Positions 9,109 through 19,333 of a stretch of 64,000 nucleotides of DNA are shown piece by piece; position 1 is the first letter of the stretch; each line of letters begins with the position of its first letter. Source of the DNA: Mycobacterium sp. ITM-2016-00318 (GTDB taxonomy: Bacteria > Actinomycetota > Actinomycetes > Mycobacteriales > Mycobacteriaceae); assembly GCF_002968285.2 (NCBI RefSeq), contig NZ_CP134400.1, positions 3,224,001 to 3,288,000 on the forward strand. The letters are read 5' to 3'. The notes under the pieces are model-generated. The model was not told the DNA's origin, ran no database searches, and saw only the letters and a list, made by a program, of their open reading frames with translations. The position numbers were made by a program, and so were the translations under genes.

Positions 9109-9434
9109 CGCGGGTTGCGGTCTTCCTCGACGACCTCTGGGGCGTCGCTGTCGACGGATTCGGCTGGGGCTGCAGCTGTTTCGTCTTCTGCCAGGGCCGG
9201 GGTCTCGTCCGGATAGTCCTCGACGTCGTCTTCGTTCGCATCGTGAGCCGAGGCGTCGGACACGGAGTCGTCGTTGGCGTGGGAACGCTCGCGAAGCGCG
9301 TCGACGATCAGCAGCACGACGCCGATGACGCTGGCGGCGATACAGACCCAGGCGATCAGCGCATTGCTCGTGACGACCGCAGTCACCAGGGCCGCTAGGC
9401 CGATGACAGCGAGCACGAGGGCAACGATCAGCAT
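9105..9434 (-). CDS. Small two-helix membrane protein (Rv2144c-like)
   Basis: 109 residues. Two hydrophobic helices occupy residues ~1-50 ([20 protein letters not shown], then [19 protein letters not shown]). They are followed by a strongly acidic tail rich in Asp, Glu, Ala and Ser with no recognisable domain. It lies directly downstream of wag31 on the same strand (about 32 bases), matching the Rv2144c-wag31 arrangement in M. tuberculosis. Function is unknown; co-location suggests a role near the division or polar growth machinery. Confidence 0.78.
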   Translation of the reverse strand: MLIVALVLAVIGLAALVTAVVTSNALIAWVCIAASVIGVVLLIVDALRERSHANDDSVSDASAHDANEDDVEDYPDETPALAEDETAAAPAESVDSDAPEVVEEDRNPR

Positions 9435-9466
9435 TGGTCAATCCCTTCGCCGGCGGGCTTGGGAGC

Positions 9467-10288
9467 TTAGTTGTTGCCGCGGTTGAACTGATTGAAGCCC
9501 GCGCCGCCGTCATTGTTGGCGCTCGAGTCGACCGGCGCCGCCGAGCCGCGCTGGCCGAGCTCCTCGAGCTGGGATTCCAGGTAGGTCTTGAGCCTGGTGC
9601 GGTATTCGCGCTCGAACGTGCGCAGCTGCTCCAGCCGGCCTTCGAGCACGGTGCGCTGCTGGTTGATGGTGCCCATGATCTCGGAGTGCTTGCGCTCGGC
9701 ATCCGCCTGCAGCGCATCGGCCTTCTCCTGGGCCTGACGCAGTTGGGTCTCCGAGCGGGTCTGTGCATCGGCGAGCATCGTGTCCGCCCGCTGACGCGCC
9801 TCGGCGACGGTGGACTCCGCGGTCGCCCTCGCCTCGCTGACCATCTGGTCGGCCTGCGACCGGGCGTCGGCCAACAGCTTGTCCGACTCGGCCTTGGCGG
9901 TCGTGGTCAACCTGTCGGCGGTGTCCTGCGCCAGGCTGAGCACGCGGGCAGCCTTGAGATGCTGGTCCTCACTCGCAGGTGCGGGTGGCGGCTGCGGCGG
10001 GGCTTCGTAAACGGGCGCCGGCGCCGGCTCGGGTTCGGGCTCGGGCTGATACAGCGGGATGGCCTGCGTCGGCTGAGACTGGGCTCCACCGCCTGCCCGT
10101 GCGCTGCTCAGCTCGGAGTCCAGTTCGGTCACTCGCTGACGAAGGTCGGCGTTCTCCTCGACGAGCCGGGTCAGCTCGTTCTCGACCAGATCGAGGAAGG
10201 CATCGACCTCGTCCTCGTTGTAGCCGCGCTTGCCGATGGGTGGCTTGCTGAACGCGACGTTGTGGACGTCGGCTGGAGTGAGCGGCAT
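9467..10288 (-). CDS. wag31: Wag31 / DivIVA polar growth scaffold
   Basis: 273 residues. The N-terminal DivIVA membrane-binding domain is [17 protein letters not shown] through the first coiled coil ([20 protein letters not shown]). A Pro/Glu-rich linker with alternating PEPEP and PAPAP follows, then a long C-terminal coiled coil rich in Ala, Glu and Gln from about residue 135. Wag31 senses negative curvature at the poles and organises tip growth; it is essential in mycobacteria and phosphorylated by PknA/PknB. It lies at the distal end of the dcw cluster with a 182-base upstream gap, so it probably has its own promoter as well. Confidence 0.97.
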   Translation of the reverse strand: MPLTPADVHNVAFSKPPIGKRGYNEDEVDAFLDLVENELTRLVEENADLRQRVTELDSELSSARAGGGAQSQPTQAIPLYQPEPEPEPAPAPVYEAPPQPPPAPASEDQHLKAARVLSLAQDTADRLTTTAKAESDKLLADARSQADQMVSEARATAESTVAEARQRADTMLADAQTRSETQLRQAQEKADALQADAERKHSEIMGTINQQRTVLEGRLEQLRTFEREYRTRLKTYLESQLEELGQRGSAAPVDSSANNDGGAGFNQFNRGNN

Positions 10289-10470
10289 TGTCTGCCCCCT
10301 AGATGGTCTGGACCGTCAATCGATCTCAAAGTGTAGAGCGTCAGTGGAGTAACTGGCGTCCATCCTGTCACACGGGACACGCCGGTTGCAGGTGAGGCCA
10401 ATAATTAAGAACGAAATTCAATCTTCTTAAGGCCAATTGCCGTGTTCGGCAAACGCCGATCCGGGCGGGT

Positions 10471-10761
10471 TCACGCCGCCGCGCTGAACGCCAACTGCAT
10501 CCCGATGAAAGCGATGAGCAGCAGCACCATGATCGACAGGTCGAAGCGGATCGCCCCTATCGTGAGCTGCGGAATAATGCGGCGCAGCAGCTTCACCGGG
10601 GGATCTGTGAGCGTCATGATCACCTCGAGCACAACCACGGTGAGGCCCCTCGGCTGCCAGTCGCGGCTGAACGAGCGGATGAATTCGACGACGACCCTGG
10701 CGATGAGGAGCAGCCAGAAGACGAACAGCGCGAAACCCAGAATCTCAAAGAACAGGGCCAA
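10471..10761 (-). CDS. YggT family membrane protein
   Basis: 96 residues with two YggT repeats, one at each end: hydrophobic FFEILGFALFVFWLLLIARV, then DPPVKLLRRIIPQ, then DLSIMVLLLIAFIGMQLAF. The start is TTG 10761 (the residues after it, ALFFEILG, align with the family). The family is found beside sepF and divIVA in Gram-positive dcw clusters and has been linked to osmotic or envelope functions. The biochemical role is unclear. It sits 93 bases after sepF. Confidence 0.9.
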   Translation of the reverse strand: MALFFEILGFALFVFWLLLIARVVVEFIRSFSRDWQPRGLTVVVLEVIMTLTDPPVKLLRRIIPQLTIGAIRFDLSIMVLLLIAFIGMQLAFSAAA

Positions 10762-10854
10762 CTAAGCCGACCTCACTACAGCCGATGTGATGTTCCATAC
10801 AGACCGCAGACCGATGCCGGCGGCGCGTTGCCGTCAGCCTACCTGGCGACCGAC

Positions 10855-11451
10855 CTACTGATAGGCGTAGAAGCCGGTCTCTGCGATGCGCCTGCGGTCA
10901 TCGGGGGTGACATCGACGTCGGCGGGCGACAGCAGGAACACCTTGGTCGCAACCTTGTCGAACGAGCCGCGCAGCGCGAACGCGAGACCGGCGGCGAAGT
11001 CGACAAGCCGCTTGGCATCGGCGTTGTCCATGGTGACCAGGTCCATGATCACCGGTGTGCCGTCACGGAAGCGCTCGCCGATGGTGCGCGCCTCGCTGTA
11101 ATCCTTGGGCCGCAGCGTGGTGATCTTCGACAGCGGGCTGCTCTCGTCGAACAGCATCGCCATCCGGCGCGGATCCATGGCAAGCGCGCCGCGGGTCGAA
11201 CCGCGCAGGGGCGCGAACCTCGGTGCGGCACGATCGAAGTCGCGCGGGTGGAAACGGCCCTCGCCGCGGTAGCCGCCTGGCATCTCCTCGTCGTCGTAAC
11301 GGTCGTCGTAGCGGCCGTAGCCCTCGTCGGCGAACCGCTCACGGCGCGGATAGGCGCGGGCGGGACGGTCCTCGTCGTCGTAGTACTCGTCGTCGTAGTC
11401 GTCCATAGGCGCCATGCCGAAGTACGCCTTGACCTTGTGCAGTGTGCTCAT
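10855..11451 (-). CDS. sepF: SepF, FtsZ membrane anchor
   Basis: 198 residues. A short amphipathic N-terminus ([13 protein letters not shown]) serves as membrane anchor. A low-complexity acidic and Arg/Tyr-rich linker follows ([12 protein letters not shown]), then the SepF core from about residue 105 ([38 protein letters not shown]). SepF binds the FtsZ C-terminal tail and replaces FtsA, which is absent from this cluster. The gene is 54 bases downstream of yggS. Confidence 0.96.
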   Translation of the reverse strand: MSTLHKVKAYFGMAPMDDYDDEYYDDEDRPARAYPRRERFADEGYGRYDDRYDDEEMPGGYRGEGRFHPRDFDRAAPRFAPLRGSTRGALAMDPRRMAMLFDESSPLSKITTLRPKDYSEARTIGERFRDGTPVIMDLVTMDNADAKRLVDFAAGLAFALRGSFDKVATKVFLLSPADVDVTPDDRRRIAETGFYAYQ

Positions 11452-11505
11452 CGCTGGACCCTTCTTGCGTGATGCCTGTGATGAAGATGTGACTGGAGTG
11501 ACTAC

Positions 11506-12246
11506 TCAGGGTGACGTTAGAGGACGTTGCCCCAATAGCGCGGTACCGACACGCACACACGTCGAACCATGTTCGACTGCCGCCTCGAGGTCGCCGGACA
11601 TCCCGGCCGAAAGTTCGAGGCGCTGCTGGTACAGGACTTGTACCCGCTGATGCTCGGCGTGCAAACGCGCGAAGGCCTCTTCGGCGTCCGAGCCGAGCGG
11701 CGGAACACCCATCAAGCCGACGAACTCCAACCCCTCCGCCGCCTGCGCCTGTGCGCACAGTTCGTCGACGAGGTCGGGCCGGGCGATGTCGACGCCCCCG
11801 CGTTCGGGGTCGCCGTCGAGGCTGAGCTGGATGTAGACCCGCAACGGCGCTGCGCGCGCCCCCTCGGCGAGCGCATCGGTCGACGCCCTGTCCAGCGCGG
11901 TGATCAGCCTGGCGCTGTCCACCGAGTGCGCGGCGTAGGCCCAGTTGGCAATCGACCGCGCCTTGTTGCGCTGTATCCGCCCGACCATGTGCCAGCGAAT
12001 CGGCGAGGCGGGTCCGGCAGAATTACATTCGGCCGCTTTGGCGGCCGCTTCTTGCTCGCGCGATTCGCCGAATGCATCGCAGCCCAATTGCGACAGAATT
12101 AGCACATCGGTTGCTGGAAAGAATTTCGTAATCGGGAGCAATTCAATTTCGTCACTGTTACGACCCGCGGCTTTGGCAGCGTCGGACAGTCGTTCGCGCA
12201 CCGCCGTGAGCGCATCGACGAGTTCGGCCTCCCGCGTGGTTGCCAT
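11506..12246 (-). CDS. YggS / PLPBP pyridoxal phosphate homeostasis protein
   Basis: 246 residues of the alanine-racemase-like TIM barrel without the second domain. The PLP-lysine lies in ELLPITKFFPATDV, and WHMVGRIQRNKA and GLMGVPPLGSD are family blocks. It binds pyridoxal phosphate and keeps amino-acid and keto-acid pools balanced; no catalytic activity is established. The start ATG is 6 bases after the pgeF stop. Codon use around 12000-12160 is noticeably more AT-rich than in the neighbours. Confidence 0.93.
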   Translation of the reverse strand: MATTREAELVDALTAVRERLSDAAKAAGRNSDEIELLPITKFFPATDVLILSQLGCDAFGESREQEAAAKAAECNSAGPASPIRWHMVGRIQRNKARSIANWAYAAHSVDSARLITALDRASTDALAEGARAAPLRVYIQLSLDGDPERGGVDIARPDLVDELCAQAQAAEGLEFVGLMGVPPLGSDAEEAFARLHAEHQRVQVLYQQRLELSAGMSGDLEAAVEHGSTCVRVGTALLGQRPLTSP

Positions 12247-12252
12247 CGGCGG

Positions 12253-12969
12253 TTACTCGATCCAGACCACGGACGCCAGCCGTCCGGTCGGGGCATCCCG
12301 CCGATGGCTGAACAGGTTGGGATCCTCCATCGTGCACCGAGGGTCGGCATCGATGGCGGTGACGCCCAAACCCGTTAATTGCCGGGCGATTCCGGCTCGC
12401 AGGTCCAGTCCTGGCGTACCCCGCGAGGTGGTTGTCCTGCTGCCGGGCAGGGCCGCCTCGACCTCGTCGGCCATCGCGGCGGGCACCTCGTAGTTGCGGC
12501 CGCTGACCGAAGGGCCGAACAGCACGGAGATGTCTTCAGGGTTCGCACCGGCGTCACACATCGCCTCGACCGCGCGCGCCACCACGCCGATCTGCGCGCC
12601 GACCCGGCCTGCGTGGACGGCCGCCACCACCCCGGCACGGGTATCGGCCATGAGAACGGGAACGCAATCGGCCGTTACGACAGCCAATGCCAATCGCGGC
12701 GTGGTCGTCACCAATCCGTCGGTGTCATCGACTGTGCCCGCTCCCCCTTCTCGAGGACCGTCAACCCGCACCACGCGGTCGCCGTGCACCTGGTTCATCC
12801 AGACCACCGCATCGGTGTCCAACCCGATGGCCGACGCCAGCCGCTTCCTGTTGGTCGCGACGGCCGCCGAGTCGTCGCCAACGTGGTCGCCGAGGTTGAA
12901 CGTGTCATAGGGCGGCGCCGAGACGCCGCCGGCGCGGGTGGTGGTCACGCGCCGAACCCGAACACTCAC
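12253..12969 (-). CDS. pgeF: Peptidoglycan editing factor PgeF (YfiH, laccase-domain)
   Basis: 238 residues. The three metal/active-site residues of the YfiH family are visible: His in NQVHGDRVV, Cys in VTADCVPVLMAD and His in AAVHAGRVGAQIGV. The E. coli enzyme trims wrongly incorporated L-Ser from UDP-MurNAc peptides; other homologues oxidise polyphenols or act on purine nucleosides. GTG 12969 is chosen because it begins VSVRVRRVTTTRAG just after ftsZ; the longer frame to 13098 would overlap ftsZ by ~98 bases. Confidence 0.9.
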   Translation of the reverse strand: MSVRVRRVTTTRAGGVSAPPYDTFNLGDHVGDDSAAVATNRKRLASAIGLDTDAVVWMNQVHGDRVVRVDGPREGGAGTVDDTDGLVTTTPRLALAVVTADCVPVLMADTRAGVVAAVHAGRVGAQIGVVARAVEAMCDAGANPEDISVLFGPSVSGRNYEVPAAMADEVEAALPGSRTTTSRGTPGLDLRAGIARQLTGLGVTAIDADPRCTMEDPNLFSHRRDAPTGRLASVVWIE

Positions 12970-13000
12970 GATCCCAGTATCCGCCGGGGCGAGACCGGTC

Positions 13001-14137
13001 TCAGTGCCGCATGAACGGTGGCACGTCGACGTCGTCGTCATCGTCGCCACCGATGCTGACCGTCGAGCCGTTGGTGTGCACCGGGACGCTGGCGGCATCG
13101 GCGGGCTCGAACAGCGACGAGGTCACCTTGCCGGCTGTCGCGGGCGCGATGGCCTGGCCGTTGCCGCCGACCACCGGCTTGCGACTCGGTCCCGCTGCGT
13201 CGAAGCCTGCGGCGATCACCGTGACCCGCACCTCGTCGCCGAGTGAATCGTCGATCACTGTGCCGAAGATGATGTTGGCCTCGAGGTGTGCGGCGTCCTG
13301 CACCAGCGAAGCGGCCTCGTTGATCTCGAACAGCCCGAGGTCGCTGCCGCCCGCGATGGACATCAGCACGCCCTGGGCACCCTCCATCGACGCCTCGAGC
13401 AGCGGCGAGTTGATGGCGATCTCAGCCGCCTTCAGCGCCCGTCCGTCGCCGCGCGCCGAGCCGATGCCCATCAGAGCCGTGCCCGCGCCGGACATGATGC
13501 CCTTGACGTCGGCGAAGTCCACGTTGATCAGACCGGGAGTGGTGATCAGGTCGGTGATGCCCTGCACTCCGTTGAGCAGCACCTCGTCGGCGCTGCGGAA
13601 CGCGTCCATCAGCGACACCGCGGCGTCGCCCATCTGCAGCAGGCGGTCATTGGGGATGACGATCAAGGTGTCGCAGCTCTCGCGCAGCGCGGAGATGCCC
13701 GCTTCGGCCTGATTGCTTCGCCGCTTGCCCTCGAATGAGAACGGCCTTGTCACCACGCCGACCGTGAGCGCGCCGAGCTTGCGTGCGATGTTGGCGACGA
13801 CGGGCGCCCCGCCGGTGCCGGTGCCACCGCCCTCGCCTGCGGTCACGAACACCATGTCCGCGCCGCGCAGGAGCTCCTCGATGTCGTCCTTGGCGTCGTC
13901 GGCGGCTTTTCGCCCGACCTCCGGGTCGGCGCCGGCGCCGAGTCCCCTTGTGGAGTCGCGGCCGACGTCGAGCTTGACGTCGGCATCGCTCATCAACAGC
14001 GCCTGTGCGTCGGTGTTGATCGCGATGAACTCAACGCCCTTGAGGCCGTGCTCGATCATCCGGTTGACGGCGTTGACGCCGCCGCCGCCGATTCCGACCA
14101 CCTTGATGACGGCGAGGTAGTTGTGCGGGGGGGTCAT
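13001..14137 (-). CDS. ftsZ: Cell division GTPase FtsZ
   Basis: 378 residues, about the usual mycobacterial length. The tubulin signature GGGTGTG spans residues 103-109. The N-terminus [15 protein letters not shown] leads into the GGGGVNAVN nucleotide loop. The C-terminal peptide [10 protein letters not shown] is the conserved tail that contacts SepF and FtsW. The ATG at 14137 is chosen over an upstream in-frame ATG at 14188 because the protein family starts here. It assembles the Z ring. A 190-base intergenic region before it carries a likely promoter. Confidence 0.98.
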   Translation of the reverse strand: MTPPHNYLAVIKVVGIGGGGVNAVNRMIEHGLKGVEFIAINTDAQALLMSDADVKLDVGRDSTRGLGAGADPEVGRKAADDAKDDIEELLRGADMVFVTAGEGGGTGTGGAPVVANIARKLGALTVGVVTRPFSFEGKRRSNQAEAGISALRESCDTLIVIPNDRLLQMGDAAVSLMDAFRSADEVLLNGVQGITDLITTPGLINVDFADVKGIMSGAGTALMGIGSARGDGRALKAAEIAINSPLLEASMEGAQGVLMSIAGGSDLGLFEINEAASLVQDAAHLEANIIFGTVIDDSLGDEVRVTVIAAGFDAAGPSRKPVVGGNGQAIAPATAGKVTSSLFEPADAASVPVHTNGSTVSIGGDDDDDVDVPPFMRH

Positions 14138-14209
14138 CGCGATCGCCTTTCCTACCTGGTTGCATTTCATGCGCGAACCCCTGAGCAAACCCTCGACCTC
14201 AACAAGAGG

Positions 14210-14239
14210 TTTATAGTTATGTCAAGTTGTTCCGCGCAA
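14210..14239 (-). promoter_or_regulatory. Candidate ftsZ promoter (-35 TTGCGC, -10 TATAAA)
   Basis: On the minus strand TTGCGC (14234-14239) and TATAAA (14210-14215) are separated by 18 bases in an AT-rich patch of the ftsQ-ftsZ gap, ending about 70 bases before the ftsZ ATG. Mycobacterial ftsZ is known to have several promoters in this gap and inside ftsQ. I saw the hexamers by eye; no start site is measured. Confidence 0.5.
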
Positions 14240-14327
14240 ACAGAACGGTAGGGCGAGGTCAACCACTATCCATGCAGGCGCGCCGACGGAAACGCGGAGA
14301 ATTTCCGACCAACCGGCCGCGACTCCG

Positions 14328-15233
14328 TCACTTGACCGTCGGCAAATCGGGGCTCGACACGTCATAGGTGTGGCCCGGCTGGGTCAGCAGCGCGGCAAGC
14401 TTCTGCGCCTTCTCCTCCGTGCGGTCGGTGGTGCCCCACACCACTTCCCTGCCGTCGACCAACGTCAGCGTGATCGACGCGACCGACGGCGCCGACACCC
14501 GCGCGACCTGTCCGGCCACCTCCGGCCGCAGCGCGGTCATCACCGCGAGTGCCGCCTTGGTCGGCGGATCGCTCGGTCCTGGGTTGTCGACCTCGAGGTA
14601 GGGCAGGTTGGGCGGCGGCGGCCCTGTCGCGAAGTCCACCCCGTCACGGTCGAACAGATGCGGTCCGTCCGGAAAATCCTTGACCGCCACGGGCACCCGC
14701 TCGACGACCGTGATGCGAAGGGTCGACGGATACTCGCGCTGCACCCGCGCGGTGGCGATCCGGCGGATGGTGGCCACCCGCTCGGCCACGTCGTCGGTGT
14801 TGACCTGCAGAAGCGGGGTGCCCTGCTTGACGGCAGCGGCGGCGATGACCTCTTCCTGTGTCACCGTGCCGACTCCGGTGATGACCACGTTGCGCGCCGC
14901 CATGATCGGGGTGAAATACAGCAATAGGCCGAGCCCGACGAACAGCACAACCAACAGAACCGTCCACACCACCAGCTTCAGGCCCCGAACTGCGCCCCGT
15001 CCAACGGGTTTGGCATCTTCGGTCGCCTTACCCTGTACGCGCCGCTTGGCATCGCGCCGCGCTTGTTCGATCGCGACGGCGCGGGCTTGCGCCTCGCGGC
15101 GCGCTTCGCGTTCCCGCCTGGCGCGCCTGCGCGGGCCCTCGAACTCCTCAGCAGGCGGGGGTTCTTCGGCGGGCGTCGGCTCCAGGTCGGGCGCGGCCGT
15201 CGCCTCGGCGCCGTCCTCCTCCTGCTCGGTCAC
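14328..15233 (-). CDS. ftsQ: Divisome protein FtsQ
   Basis: 301 residues. There is a long charged cytoplasmic N-terminus (Glu/Ala/Pro-rich, then Arg-rich), one transmembrane helix around residues 109-130 ([20 protein letters not shown]), a POTRA domain ([20 protein letters not shown]) and the FtsQ beta domain. It bridges early and late divisome proteins in the periplasm. The GTG start overlaps the murC stop by 4 bases, so translation is probably coupled. Confidence 0.95.
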   Translation of the reverse strand: MTEQEEDGAEATAAPDLEPTPAEEPPPAEEFEGPRRRARREREARREAQARAVAIEQARRDAKRRVQGKATEDAKPVGRGAVRGLKLVVWTVLLVVLFVGLGLLLYFTPIMAARNVVITGVGTVTQEEVIAAAAVKQGTPLLQVNTDDVAERVATIRRIATARVQREYPSTLRITVVERVPVAVKDFPDGPHLFDRDGVDFATGPPPPNLPYLEVDNPGPSDPPTKAALAVMTALRPEVAGQVARVSAPSVASITLTLVDGREVVWGTTDRTEEKAQKLAALLTQPGHTYDVSSPDLPTVK

Positions 15234-16696
15234 TGCGCGCCCGTTTCCGGTTCGTGTTGCGGCGCTGACCTGTTGGCCCGTGCCGCGAGCGCATCGACGA
15301 TCTCGGGACCGAGCATCGTGACATCGCCCGCCCCCATCGTGATGACCACATCGTCCCTGCGTACCGCCTTGGCGACCTGCTCGGCGACCGCGGAGAAGTC
15401 AGGCAGGTAGTGCACCGGCTTGCTCACGTGCTGTGCCACCGAAGCTCCGCTGACACCTGCCATCGGCTGCTCCCGCGCGGCGTACACGTCGAGCACGAAG
15501 ACCTCGTCGGCGATGTCGAGCGCTTCGCCGAACTCGCGCGCGAATGCTGCCGTGCGCGAATACAAGTGCGGCTGAAACACCACCACCGAACGACCGTGAC
15601 CGCTCTGCTCGGTGACGGTCCGAACCGCCCCGAGGGTGGCACGAACCTCGGTCGGGTGGTGGGCGTAGTCGTCGAACACCCGCACCCCGTGCGCCGTGCC
15701 GACCAACTCGAAGCGGCGCCGCACACCCTCGAAACCGGCGAGCCCGTCGATGACGCGCTCGGCGGGCGCCCCCACTTCGACCGCCGCGAGCAGCGCCGCG
15801 AGCGCATTGAGCGCCATATGCCTGCCAGGCACCGACATCCGCATCGCCCGCTGATGGTGTTCGCCTGCCAGTTGAATGTGCGCCACCGCGCCGGTGTTCT
15901 GCTGCTCCCAGCTGACCAGCCTGCCCGCCAGGTCGTCCCGGCCGTCGCTGCCGTACCGCAGCACCCGGATGCCCAGCGCCGCCGTGCGTTCGGCCAGCGC
16001 GGCCGCGCCCGGATCGTCGGTGCATACGACCACCGCGCCGCCCGGCGCCAACCGCTCGACGAAGTCGTCGAACACAGCGCCGTAAGCCTCTGCGCTGCCG
16101 AAGAAGTCGAGGTGGTCTGCTTCGATGTTGGTCACCACGGCGACATTCGGTGTGTACTCCAGCAGCGAGCCATCGCTTTCGTCCGCCTCGGCGACGAAAC
16201 AGTCGCCGCTGCCGTGGTGGGCGTTCGTCCCGGCCTCACCGAGATCACCGCCGACGGCGAACGAAGGATCGAATCCGCAGTGCTGCAACGCCACGATGAG
16301 CATCGACGTCGTCGTGGTCTTGCCGTGTGTACCGGTCACCATCAGGGTGGTGTAACCGTCCATCAGCCGGGCCAGCACCACCGGCCGCAGTATCACCGGG
16401 ATACCGCGGCGCCGTGCCTCGACGAGCTCGGGGTTGGTCTTGGGGATGGCCGCATGGGTGGTCACCACCGCGGTCGGCCCGCCCGGCAGCAGGCCAAGCG
16501 AGGACTCGTCATGGCCGATGCGGATCACCGCACCCCGCGCACGCAGCGCGGCGACCCCGCGCGACTCCTTGGCGTCGGAGCCCGACACCAGCCCACCCCG
16601 GTCGAGCAGGATGCGGGCGATCCCCGACATGCCTGCTCCACCGATGCCCACCATGTGCACCCGGTGGAGCTCGTCGGGCAGCGAAATGGTGCTCAC
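15230..16696 (-). CDS. murC: UDP-N-acetylmuramate--L-alanine ligase MurC
   Basis: 488 residues with the three Mur ligase domains. The N-terminal Rossmann domain reads [17 protein letters not shown], the ATP loop [13 protein letters not shown], and the C-terminal domain contains [15 protein letters not shown]. It adds the first residue, L-Ala, to UDP-MurNAc in the cytoplasm. It overlaps murG and ftsQ by 4 bases at its two ends, consistent with one translationally coupled operon. Confidence 0.98.
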   Translation of the reverse strand: MSTISLPDELHRVHMVGIGGAGMSGIARILLDRGGLVSGSDAKESRGVAALRARGAVIRIGHDESSLGLLPGGPTAVVTTHAAIPKTNPELVEARRRGIPVILRPVVLARLMDGYTTLMVTGTHGKTTTTSMLIVALQHCGFDPSFAVGGDLGEAGTNAHHGSGDCFVAEADESDGSLLEYTPNVAVVTNIEADHLDFFGSAEAYGAVFDDFVERLAPGGAVVVCTDDPGAAALAERTAALGIRVLRYGSDGRDDLAGRLVSWEQQNTGAVAHIQLAGEHHQRAMRMSVPGRHMALNALAALLAAVEVGAPAERVIDGLAGFEGVRRRFELVGTAHGVRVFDDYAHHPTEVRATLGAVRTVTEQSGHGRSVVVFQPHLYSRTAAFAREFGEALDIADEVFVLDVYAAREQPMAGVSGASVAQHVSKPVHYLPDFSAVAEQVAKAVRRDDVVITMGAGDVTMLGPEIVDALAARANRSAPQHEPETGAQ

Positions 16697-17802
16697 CGGC
16701 CCGACTTTCGGCTCCAGGCCACCTCCACGGCGATTTCGGCGACCTTCTCCGCGGCGTCGCGGTGGCCCGCCATGGCCGCTGCGGCGGTCATCGCGGCCAG
16801 TCGCGGAGTGTCGTTGAGCAGGGCCGCGACCGTGTCGCCGACGAACTCGGGCGTGAGGTCGGCGTCGTCGACCAGAAGGCCGCCGCCTGCGTTCACGACG
16901 GGCAGTGCGTTCAGCCGCTGTTCGCCATTGCCGATCGGCAGCGGCACGTACACCGCGGGCAGCCCAACGGCTGACACCTCGGCCACCGTCATCGCGCCGG
17001 ACCGGCAGATCGCGAGATCGGCTGCGGCGTAAGCGAGATCCATGCGGTCGAGGTAGGGCACCGCGACGTACGGCGGGTCACCATCGGCAGGCTCACGCAG
17101 ATCGAGGGTGTTCTTCGGCCCGTGCGCGTGCAGCACCGACACACCGGCGGCGGCGAGGTCCTTGGCCGCGGGTGCGACCGCGCGGTTGATCGACTGGGCG
17201 CCCTGCGATCCGCCGAACACCAGCAGTACCCGTGCATCGTCGGCGAACCCGAAGTGGGCGCGGGCCTTTGCCCGCTCCGCCATCCGGTCCAGGGAGGTGA
17301 TCGCCGACCGCACCGGCACACCGACCACCTCGGCGCGCGGCAGACCGCAGTCGGCGACCGCGGACAGCACCCGGCGCGCCGAGCGGGCGCCGAGCTTGTT
17401 GGCCCAGCCCGCGCTGGCGTTGGCTTCGTGCACAACGACCGGCAACCGGCGCCTGCGTGCAGCAAGGTAGGCGGGCACCGCGACGTAGCCGCCGAACCCG
17501 ACGACGACATCGGCGTCGACGTCGTCGAAGACGCGACGGGTCTCCTTGACGGCACGGCGCACCCGCCAGGGCAGCCGCAGCAGGTCGACGCTGGGCTTAC
17601 GCGGCAGCGGGACAGGCGTGATGAGTTCGAGGTGATAACCCCGCGCCGGTATGAGCCGGGTCTCCAGTCCGCGCTGAGTGCCGAGCGCGGTGATCCGCAC
17701 GCCCGGTTCCAGCAGGCGCAGCGCATCGGCGACGGCCATGGCGGGTTCGATGTGGCCCGCCGTCCCGCCGCCGGCGATGATTACCGAGATGGGCCCATTC
17801 AC
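16693..17802 (-). CDS. murG: MurG, lipid II-forming GlcNAc transferase
   Basis: 369 residues, a GT-B glycosyltransferase of family 28. The N-terminal [18 protein letters not shown] loop contacts the lipid diphosphate. [16 protein letters not shown] and [20 protein letters not shown] form the UDP-GlcNAc binding domain. It converts lipid I to lipid II on the inner face of the membrane. It overlaps ftsW by 4 bases. Confidence 0.98.
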   Translation of the reverse strand: MNGPISVIIAGGGTAGHIEPAMAVADALRLLEPGVRITALGTQRGLETRLIPARGYHLELITPVPLPRKPSVDLLRLPWRVRRAVKETRRVFDDVDADVVVGFGGYVAVPAYLAARRRRLPVVVHEANASAGWANKLGARSARRVLSAVADCGLPRAEVVGVPVRSAITSLDRMAERAKARAHFGFADDARVLLVFGGSQGAQSINRAVAPAAKDLAAAGVSVLHAHGPKNTLDLREPADGDPPYVAVPYLDRMDLAYAAADLAICRSGAMTVAEVSAVGLPAVYVPLPIGNGEQRLNALPVVNAGGGLLVDDADLTPEFVGDTVAALLNDTPRLAAMTAAAAMAGHRDAAEKVAEIAVEVAWSRKSGR

Positions 17803-19328
17803 CCGTGCCGTTGACCTTCCAGTGTGCGAGCCCGTCGGCCCTGGTGGCGCTGTCCAGCGGCACTCCTGCTGACACGCTCTTCGCGTGTGCGGGAGCTCTG
17901 CTGACCGCCTCCATGATGCACTGAGCGTCGCACCGGCCGGTCGGCCGTATGGGGTTTGCGTCGGTTGTCCGCGGCCGGTTTTCGCTTCGGCTTGGCGCCA
18001 GGCTTGTTACGGCGTGACCGCAGCCGGTCGCGCAGCGCCTCGGTACGGGTCGGCAAGTAGGGCTGCGGCAGCGGCAACCGGAGCAGCCGGTTGACCCGGT
18101 CGTCCTGGCCCGCCCGCAGCACGGCCACCGCCTCCGGTTCATGCCTGGCCGCGTTGGCGATCACGCCGATGATCAGAAGTGTTGTCGCCGTTGAGGTCCC
18201 GCCCGCCGAGATCAGCGGCAGCTGCAAGCCCGTCACCGGTAGCAGGCCGACGACATAGCCGACGTTGATGAACGCCTGGCCGAGCACCCACATGGTGGCC
18301 GTCGCGGTGAGCAGGCGAAGGAACGGGTCGGCCGAGCGGCGCGCGATCCGCATGCCGGTGTAGGCGAACAGACCGAACAGGCACAGCAGGCCCGCAGCGC
18401 CGATGAAGCCCAGTTCCTCGCCGATGATCGCGAAGATGAAGTCGTTGTGCGCGTTGGGCAGGTAGTTCCACTTGGCGGTGCCCTGGCCGAGGCCGTCGCC
18501 GAAGAAACCGCCGTTGGCCAGGGCGAACCTGGCCTGTTTGGCTTGGTATCCGGAGCCCTGCGAGTCGGCGGTCGGGTTCAGCCACGACATCACCCGGTCG
18601 GACCGGTAGCCCTCGGCCATGGCCAGCACCGCAGCCGAAAGGACGACGGCGAACAGTGACGACAGGAACACCCGCAGTGGCAGACCGGCGTACCAGAGCA
18701 GCGCCAGCAGGATGATGCCGAGCGATACCGTCTGCCCGAGGTCGGGCTGGGCGACGATGAGCGCAAGCGCGATCACGGCGGCGGGTACCAGCGGGATCAG
18801 CATCTCCCGCAGCGAGGCCCGCTCCATGCGGCGCGCCGCCAGCAGGTGCGCGCCCCAGATGGCGAAGGCGATCTTCGCCAGCTCCGAGGGCTGCATGGAC
18901 AGCCCGGCGACGACGAACCAGCCGCGGGAGCCGTTGGCTTCCTTGCCGATTCCCGGTATCAGCACGAGTACCAGCAGCACGATGGTGACTGCGAAGCCGG
19001 TGAACGCGAGGCTGCGCATGGTCTGCACCCGCATCCGCATCGCCGCATAGAACGCAAACAGGCCGACCAGCGTCCAGATCAACTGCTTGCCGAAGATCAC
19101 CCACGGCGAGCCGTCCTCGTCGTAGGAGTGCACGCCGGACGCGGAGAGCACCATGATCAGACCGAGCGAGGTGAGAAGCGCGGCGACCGCGATGATCAGG
19201 TGGAACGAGGTCATCGGTCTGCCGAGCCAGGCGCCGATCGCGGTGCGCGGCTCGCGATTGCCTTCGGCGGTCACCGCGTCCGCAGCACCGGTCCGGCGGA
19301 GCTTCAGCCGGCTCAAGATGGTCGACAT
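17799..19328 (-). CDS. ftsW: FtsW, SEDS peptidoglycan polymerase of the septum
   Basis: 509 residues with about ten transmembrane helices and SEDS family blocks ([34 protein letters not shown]). It polymerises lipid II at the septum together with PbpB. The basic C-terminal tail after about residue 430 is rich in Arg, Lys and Pro and looks disordered. Near its end the DNA reads a degenerate copy of the dispersed element (coding REERVSRSA) and forms a 6-5-6 inverted repeat at 17872-17888. The start is 5 bases after the murD stop. Confidence 0.97.
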   Translation of the reverse strand: MSTILSRLKLRRTGAADAVTAEGNREPRTAIGAWLGRPMTSFHLIIAVAALLTSLGLIMVLSASGVHSYDEDGSPWVIFGKQLIWTLVGLFAFYAAMRMRVQTMRSLAFTGFAVTIVLLVLVLIPGIGKEANGSRGWFVVAGLSMQPSELAKIAFAIWGAHLLAARRMERASLREMLIPLVPAAVIALALIVAQPDLGQTVSLGIILLALLWYAGLPLRVFLSSLFAVVLSAAVLAMAEGYRSDRVMSWLNPTADSQGSGYQAKQARFALANGGFFGDGLGQGTAKWNYLPNAHNDFIFAIIGEELGFIGAAGLLCLFGLFAYTGMRIARRSADPFLRLLTATATMWVLGQAFINVGYVVGLLPVTGLQLPLISAGGTSTATTLLIIGVIANAARHEPEAVAVLRAGQDDRVNRLLRLPLPQPYLPTRTEALRDRLRSRRNKPGAKPKRKPAADNRRKPHTADRPVRRSVHHGGGQQSSRTREERVSRSAAGQRHQGRRARTLEGQRHG

Positions 19329-19333
19329 CGTCG

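Noticed and set aside
10289..10470. Defined wag31 promoter
   Set aside because: There is an AT-rich island near 10400-10435 but no pair of hexamers with good spacing; left unassigned.
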